Below are positions 21,076-24,825 of a stretch of 24,825 nt of DNA, one piece after another (the first letter of the stretch is position 1; the number at the start of each line of letters is the position of its first letter). A model generated the notes under the pieces. That model worked only from the letters and a program-made list of their open reading frames with translations, made no database searches and was not told the origin of the DNA. The translations under genes and the position numbers were made by a program. Origin of the DNA: Oscillospiraceae bacterium (GTDB lineage: Bacteria; Bacillota; Clostridia; Oscillospirales; Ruminococcaceae); assembly GCA_900768105.1 (NCBI GenBank), contig CAAGBQ010000070.1, positions 1 through 24,825 on the forward strand, in the 5' to 3' direction.

Positions 21076-22551
21076 ATGGTTAATCCGAATGCAAATGAAA
21101 AATTTGCTTATGAAGGGCTTACCTTTGATGATGTGCTTCTTATTCCGGCAAAATCGGATGTACTTCCGAAAGAGGTTGATACAAAAACCGTCCTTGCAAA
21201 GGGAATAGTGCTCAATGCCCCTATTATGACCGCAGCAATGGATACCGTAACCGAATCCGAAATGGCAATCGCTATTTCAAGAGAAGGCGGCATCGGCATA
21301 ATCCATAAAAATATGCCTATTGAAAAGCAGGCGGAAGAGGTTGACAAAGTAAAGCGTTCCGAAAACGGAGTCATCGTAAATCCGTTCTATCTTTCAAAGG
21401 ACCACACCGCTGCCGACGCAAACGAGCTTATGGGCAGATATAAAATCAGCGGCGTGCCGATTTGCAACGATGATAAAAAGCTTATTGGAATTATTACAAA
21501 CCGCGATATGCGCTTCCTTACCGATTTTAATGTAAAAATTGAGGATGTTATGACCAAGGACGGCCTTGTTACCGCTCCCGTTGGAACCACCCTTGCTGAA
21601 GCGCAGGAAATTCTTAAACGCCACAAAATCGAAAAGCTTCCGCTTGTTGACGGCGATGGCAGGCTCAAGGGTCTTATTACCATTAAAGATATTGAAAAAG
21701 CCGTTCAGTACCCCAACGCTTCAAGAGATAAGGGCGGAAGACTGCTTTGCGGTGCGGCAATCGGCGTAACCTCCGATGTGCTGGTAAGAGCAAAGGCTCT
21801 TGTGGATGCGGGCGTTGATGTGCTTGTGCTCGATTCCGCTCACGGACACAGCGCGGGTATTCTTCGCTGCGTAAAAGAGGTAAAAGAGGCTTTTCCGGAA
21901 GTGGCACTTATTGCAGGCAATGTTGCTACCGCCGAAGCCACGGAGGATTTGATAAAAGCGGGCGCGGACGCGGTTAAAGTAGGCATAGGTCCCGGCTCTA
22001 TCTGCACCACTCGTGTGGTCGCCGGTATAGGCGTGCCGCAGGTCACTGCAATCTATGAAGCCGCAAAGGTCGGCGCAAAATACGGAATCCCGATTATTGC
22101 CGATGGCGGTATGAAATATTCCGGCGACATTGTAAAAGCGCTTGCCGCGGGCGGCAATGCGGTTATGCTCGGTTCTATGCTTGCGGGCTGCGATGAAGCT
22201 CCGGGCGAAAGCGAGATTTATCAGGGACGCCGCTTTAAGGTATACCGCGGAATGGGCAGCCTTTCCGCAATGGCAAAGGGCAGCAAAGACAGATATTTCC
22301 AAGAGGACAACAAAAAGCTTGTTCCGGAAGGCGTCGAGGGCCGCGTGCCTTATAAAGGCACCGTTGGCGAAGCGGTTTATCAGATTATGGGCGGACTTCG
22401 CGCAGGTATGGGCTATTGCGGCTGCCGCACCATTGGGGAGCTTCAGGAAAAATCGCAGTTTGTTCGCATAACCGGCGCGGGACTTAAAGAAAGCCACCCG
22501 CACGATATTTATATCACTAAAGAAGCGCCGAACTATTCCGTACAGGTTTAA
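21076..22551 (+). CDS. guaB: Inosine-5'-monophosphate dehydrogenase
   Basis: This enzyme oxidises IMP to XMP with NAD, the committed step to guanine nucleotides. The 491-residue product is a full-length TIM-barrel enzyme with an inserted pair of CBS domains (about 95-205) that sense nucleotides in this family. The catalytic loop GPGSICTTRVVAGIG places the active cysteine at residue 310. FDDVLLIPAKSDVLP near the N-terminus, ADGGMKYSGDIVKALAAGG and the flap segment with GVEGRVPYKG are all present. AGAAGGC lies eight bases before the ATG. It has its own promoter and a strong terminator, so it is monocistronic. Confidence 0.97.
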   Translation: MVNPNANEKFAYEGLTFDDVLLIPAKSDVLPKEVDTKTVLAKGIVLNAPIMTAAMDTVTESEMAIAISREGGIGIIHKNMPIEKQAEEVDKVKRSENGVIVNPFYLSKDHTAADANELMGRYKISGVPICNDDKKLIGIITNRDMRFLTDFNVKIEDVMTKDGLVTAPVGTTLAEAQEILKRHKIEKLPLVDGDGRLKGLITIKDIEKAVQYPNASRDKGGRLLCGAAIGVTSDVLVRAKALVDAGVDVLVLDSAHGHSAGILRCVKEVKEAFPEVALIAGNVATAEATEDLIKAGADAVKVGIGPGSICTTRVVAGIGVPQVTAIYEAAKVGAKYGIPIIADGGMKYSGDIVKALAAGGNAVMLGSMLAGCDEAPGESEIYQGRRFKVYRGMGSLSAMAKGSKDRYFQEDNKKLVPEGVEGRVPYKGTVGEAVYQIMGGLRAGMGYCGCRTIGELQEKSQFVRITGAGLKESHPHDIYITKEAPNYSVQV

Positions 22552-22564
22552 TTTGAGCACACAA

Positions 22565-22607
22565 CAAAAAAAGATGAGCACGGAAACCCGTGCTCATCTT
22601 TTTTTGT
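22565..22607. terminator. Bidirectional terminator between guaB and the DUF975 gene
   Basis: AAGATGAGCACGG (22571-22583) pairs perfectly with CCGTGCTCATCTT (22588-22600), with A and T tracts on either side. The symmetrical A/T flanks let it serve both the plus-strand guaB and the convergent minus-strand gene ending at 22650. A weaker AAAGCGG/CCGCTTT hairpin (22616-22647) lies closer to the latter stop. Confidence 0.92.
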
Positions 22608-22649
22608 AATCGTATAAAGCGGCATGCTCAAAAGGAAAAACCGCTTTTA

Positions 22650-23390
22650 TCAGTCAGCAAAGAAGCCGGGCAGCTCCGCAAAGTCGGAAATGCCGGTTTC
22701 GTGCGCTTTGTCGCGCAGAATAGAATAAACTTCCGCATCGGTCGCCTGAATATAAGGCATAAGGAAAAATTCGCCGATTCCGCAGGCAAGCATGGCAAGC
22801 AAATGCCACCCGATAAAGGTAATTCCCAGCCAAAAGATATTGAGCTTTTCGCCCATGGTCATCTGTTTTGAAATTTCAAACGCACGCTTTGAATCAATTC
22901 CTGGATTTTCGGCGAGTATATAAGGAATCGCAAAATACTCAAAGGATTTTATAATTCCGGGAATGATGAAAAGCAGCGACCAAAGGAAGATTTTAAGGTT
23001 CATAAAGAACATGATTTTCACAACATTGAGGTAATTGTTCCCGCTAAAAGCATAGAAAATGCGTCCAACAGAGGGATTGCTGCCGCGGTGCTCCATAAAG
23101 TAGCGGCTTTGACCCACGAAAAGGGGAGCGCTTATAAAAATTGAAAACGCAAGCGAAACTGCAAAAATTATGATAGCGGCAGAGGCAACGGCGATTAAAA
23201 CTGCCGGATCAAGAGAGCCGATATAGCCGCCGCTTTCCGCGGAAGAACTGCTTGCGGCGCTGCTTCCGCCGGCGGAACCGCCGGTTGCGAATGCAACGAT
23301 AAGGGTAACAAGAAAAGCACGCCAGTACCCAAAGGAGCGAAGAGCATTCTTTGCGCTTTCTTTAACTTGCGCAGTGGTCCATGTATACAT
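22650..23390 (-). CDS. DUF975 family integral membrane protein
   Basis: The 246-residue product belongs to the DUF975 (YciC-like) membrane family. It starts MYTWTTAQVKESAKNALRSFGYWRA, close to the family N-terminus. Membrane spans appear at about 25-45, 72-100, 130-155 (FLWSLLFIIPGIIKSFEYFAIPYILAENP, a conserved family segment) and 190-215. A Gly/Ser-rich loop (about 40-58) lies between the first spans. The biochemical role is unknown; I expect an envelope or stress function as in related families. The ATG at 23390 follows GGAGGTG by five bases. A longer reading upstream would run through the promoter region and is rejected. A minus-strand TATAAT (23413-23418) is the likely -10, with a poor -35. 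Confidence 0.88.
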   Translation of the reverse strand: MYTWTTAQVKESAKNALRSFGYWRAFLVTLIVAFATGGSAGGSSAASSSSAESGGYIGSLDPAVLIAVASAAIIIFAVSLAFSIFISAPLFVGQSRYFMEHRGSNPSVGRIFYAFSGNNYLNVVKIMFFMNLKIFLWSLLFIIPGIIKSFEYFAIPYILAENPGIDSKRAFEISKQMTMGEKLNIFWLGITFIGWHLLAMLACGIGEFFLMPYIQATDAEVYSILRDKAHETGISDFAELPGFFAD

Positions 23391-23472
23391 AAAAACACCT
23401 CCGATTGTTTCCATTATACAACAATATTTTTTAAAATAAAAGTATATTACAAAATTTTTATAGTAAAAAAAC

Positions 23473-23504
23473 AAAAAAAGCTTCGATAACATCGAAGCTT
23501 TTTT
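23473..23504 (-). terminator. Terminator after the tRNA pair
   Basis: AAGCTTCGAT (23478-23487) and ATCGAAGCTT (23491-23500) form a perfect stem with a 3-base loop, flanked by A7 and T6. On the minus strand it lies five bases beyond the tRNA-Glu CCA end. Confidence 0.9.
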
Positions 23505-23508
23505 GCTA

Positions 23509-23583
23509 TGGTGACCCGAGCGAGAATCGAACTCGCGTTACAGCCGTGAAAGGGCCGTGTCTTAACCTCTTGACCATCGGGCC
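23509..23583 (-). tRNA. tRNA-Glu (UUC)
   Basis: A 75-nt cloverleaf on the minus strand with anticodon TTC in the loop CTTTCAC. The acceptor stem GGCCCGA/TCGGGTC has one G-U pair. The T arm GCGAG-TTCGATT-CTCGC is perfect, the discriminator is A and CCA is encoded. It starts at the base directly following the tRNA-Met CCA, with no spacer. Confidence 0.96.
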
Positions 23584-23660
23584 TGGTAGCGGCAACTGGA
23601 TTCGAACCGGTGACACTGCGGGTATGAACCGCATGCTCTAGCCAACTGAGCTATGCCGCC
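23584..23660 (-). tRNA. tRNA-Met (CAU), elongator type
   Basis: A 77-nt cloverleaf on the minus strand with anticodon CAT in the loop TTCATAC and anticodon stem TGCGG/CCGCA. It lacks the C1-A72 mismatch and GGG/CCC anticodon stem of initiator tRNA, so it is elongator type. The acceptor pairs GGCGGCA/TGCCGCT with a terminal G-U. CCA is encoded. The T stem ACCGG/CCAGT has one C-A mismatch (positions 51-63), which is unusual. Confidence 0.94.
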
Positions 23661-23690
23661 AAATCATTTTGCCACCATAAGGCGAAAACT

Positions 23691-23720
23691 ATTATATTAT
23701 ATCGGGGCGGCTTTTGTCAA
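23691..23720 (-). promoter_or_regulatory. Promoter of the tRNA-Met-tRNA-Glu operon
   Basis: On the minus strand a perfect TTGACA (23715-23720) lies 18 bp from a perfect TATAAT (23691-23696). Transcription would start about 24 nt before the tRNA-Met 5' end. Confidence 0.85.
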
Positions 23721-23921
23721 TAGCTTTTTAAAATATTTTTCGCCAAAAAGTACATTTTATTCGTCTTTAACGCTTTTTGCCGTATGAAGGACAATATAAT
23801 ATGTAATAATATATACAATTGCAAAGCGAAGCTTTGCCTTCGCAAAAATAAAAGCTTTATATTTTAAAGAATGCCTTCGGCGGCGCGCAATATTAAATAT
23901 ATAGTATAATATATAAAATGT
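23721..23921. other. AT-rich intergenic region with alternative hairpins
   Basis: No gene is seen here. The clearest structure is GCAAAGC-GAA-GCTTTGC (23821-23837), which overlaps a competing hairpin GCGAAG/CTTCGC (23826-23843). Several TATAAT-like stretches occur but none has a convincing -35. Confidence 0.5.
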
Positions 23922-23950
23922 TTGCGTTTTTTCACGGTTTATGTTATATT
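23922..23950 (+). promoter_or_regulatory. Putative promoter of the 50-aa membrane protein
   Basis: TTGCGT (23922-23927) and TATATT (23945-23950) are 17 bp apart, 29 bp before the TTG start. This is a moderate sigma-A match. Confidence 0.5.
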
Positions 23951-23979
23951 AAATAAAACCGCGAAAGGGGGACCGGCAC

Positions 23980-24132
23980 TTGAAGAAGGAAAAACGACCG
24001 CTTACCGATGAAGAAAAGCAGGCGCGCAAGGAGAATATTCAGGGATGGCTTTTTATGGTGTTCTTTATTGTCGCTTTTATTGTTGCATTTGCATTTTACG
24101 GTATGCAATCCTCGCTTTTTGGCGGCGGCTGA
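23980..24132 (+). CDS. 50-aa single-span membrane protein, unknown function
   Basis: A small frame starting at TTG (23980) with AAAGGGGG about eight bases upstream. The N-terminal 20 residues are charged (KKEKRPLTDEEKQARKE), followed by one membrane span (about 23-41, WLFMVFFIVAFIVAFAFYG) and a short tail ending GGG. A cytoplasmic N-terminus is expected from the charges. It resembles no family I can name; a SecE-like protein was considered but no SecE signature is present. It stands alone between the tRNA operon and the rRNA promoter, with its own promoter-like sequence. Real coding is supported by the ribosome site and the charge/hydrophobic pattern. Confidence 0.7.
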   Translation: MKKEKRPLTDEEKQARKENIQGWLFMVFFIVAFIVAFAFYGMQSSLFGGG

Positions 24133-24183
24133 CGCTTTATTAACACTTTCGTAAAAAAAGCGAAAAAACTTTTCAAAAACCTA

Positions 24184-24212
24184 TTGACAAAGGCAAAATG
24201 ATTTGATATAAT
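24184..24212 (+). promoter_or_regulatory. rRNA operon promoter (perfect consensus)
   Basis: TTGACA (24184-24189), 17 bp, TATAAT (24207-24212): an ideal sigma-A promoter, about 205 bp before mature 16S. Upstream A/T tracts (24150-24178) could act as an UP element. Confidence 0.92.
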
Positions 24213-24416
24213 AACGAAGCTGTCGACGAGAGAGCGGCGGCGAAGGACCTTGAAAATTGAACAACATTCGAGAAGAACAAGAAGAATTAAACCCTTGTAT
24301 TCATTTGAGTAAATTCCAAAAGTAAGAAGTCAGCGATGACGAGAAGCTAAGGAAAACAAGACTTTGATATGTTGGGTTCGTTTTTCTATTTAGGGAAGCG
24401 GACAAAATATATAACA
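24213..24416 (+). promoter_or_regulatory. rRNA operon leader
   Basis: This is transcribed spacer between the rrn promoter and 16S. CCTTGAAAATTGAACA (24248-24263) resembles the antitermination boxA-type sequence found in Firmicutes rRNA leaders. No ORF is supported. Processing-stem partners lie beyond the window. Confidence 0.6.

Positions 24417-24825
<409 letters not shown>

Noticed and set aside
23980..24132. SecE identity for the 50-aa membrane protein
   Set aside because: It has one span like SecE but lacks the conserved SecE sequence after the span, and no nusG or rplK follows.

Overview
This window is a chromosomal replication-origin neighbourhood from a low-to-mid GC Gram-positive bacterium, most likely a member of the Clostridia (Oscillospiraceae/Ruminococcaceae-like). 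That placement is inferred from the gene order, strong Shine-Dalgarno (SD) sites, an encoded Noc paralogue of ParB, CCA-encoded tRNAs and the 16S rRNA 5' region. The first 31 bases are not genomic: they match the Illumina TruSeq read-2 adapter, so the left edge is a contig end carrying library contamination.

Layout, left to right. dnaN and dnaA (minus strand) flank a 304-bp gap with the expected parts of an origin unwinding site. A two-gene accessory insert follows (a lipoprotein and a secreted C39-like cysteine peptidase, minus strand). It separates dnaA from the conserved plus-strand block rpmH-rnpA-yidD-yidC-khpB and mnmE-mnmG-rsmG. From 12.6 to 16.5 kb the region is accessory: a small Cys-containing protein, a possible 35-aa ORF with interleaved complementary segments around its start, a frameshifted beta-propeller lipoprotein, and minus-strand membrane and lipoprotein genes. 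The last of these form an operon with an XRE-family repressor and a DUF2975 membrane protein.

The chromosome-segregation module follows: noc, parA, parB, then serS 17 bp downstream of parB. Three parS-like sites flank this module. All three are asymmetric, with one ParB-type half and one Noc-type half. guaB comes next, then a convergent DUF975 membrane protein, two abutting tRNA genes (Met, Glu; minus strand), a 50-aa single-span membrane protein, and an rRNA operon with a perfect-consensus sigma-A promoter. The window ends about 409 nt into 16S rRNA.

Much of the window serves replication (DnaA, DnaN, oriC), origin segregation and nucleoid occlusion (ParA, ParB, Noc, parS-like sites), membrane protein insertion (YidC, YidD), RNA processing and modification (RnpA, MnmE, MnmG, RsmG) and translation (bL34, SerRS, tRNAs, rRNA). 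The observations most worth following are the hybrid parS/Noc-type sites, the DnaA-trio-like origin, the interleaved complementarity around a small ORF start, and the palindromes between the XRE operon and noc.
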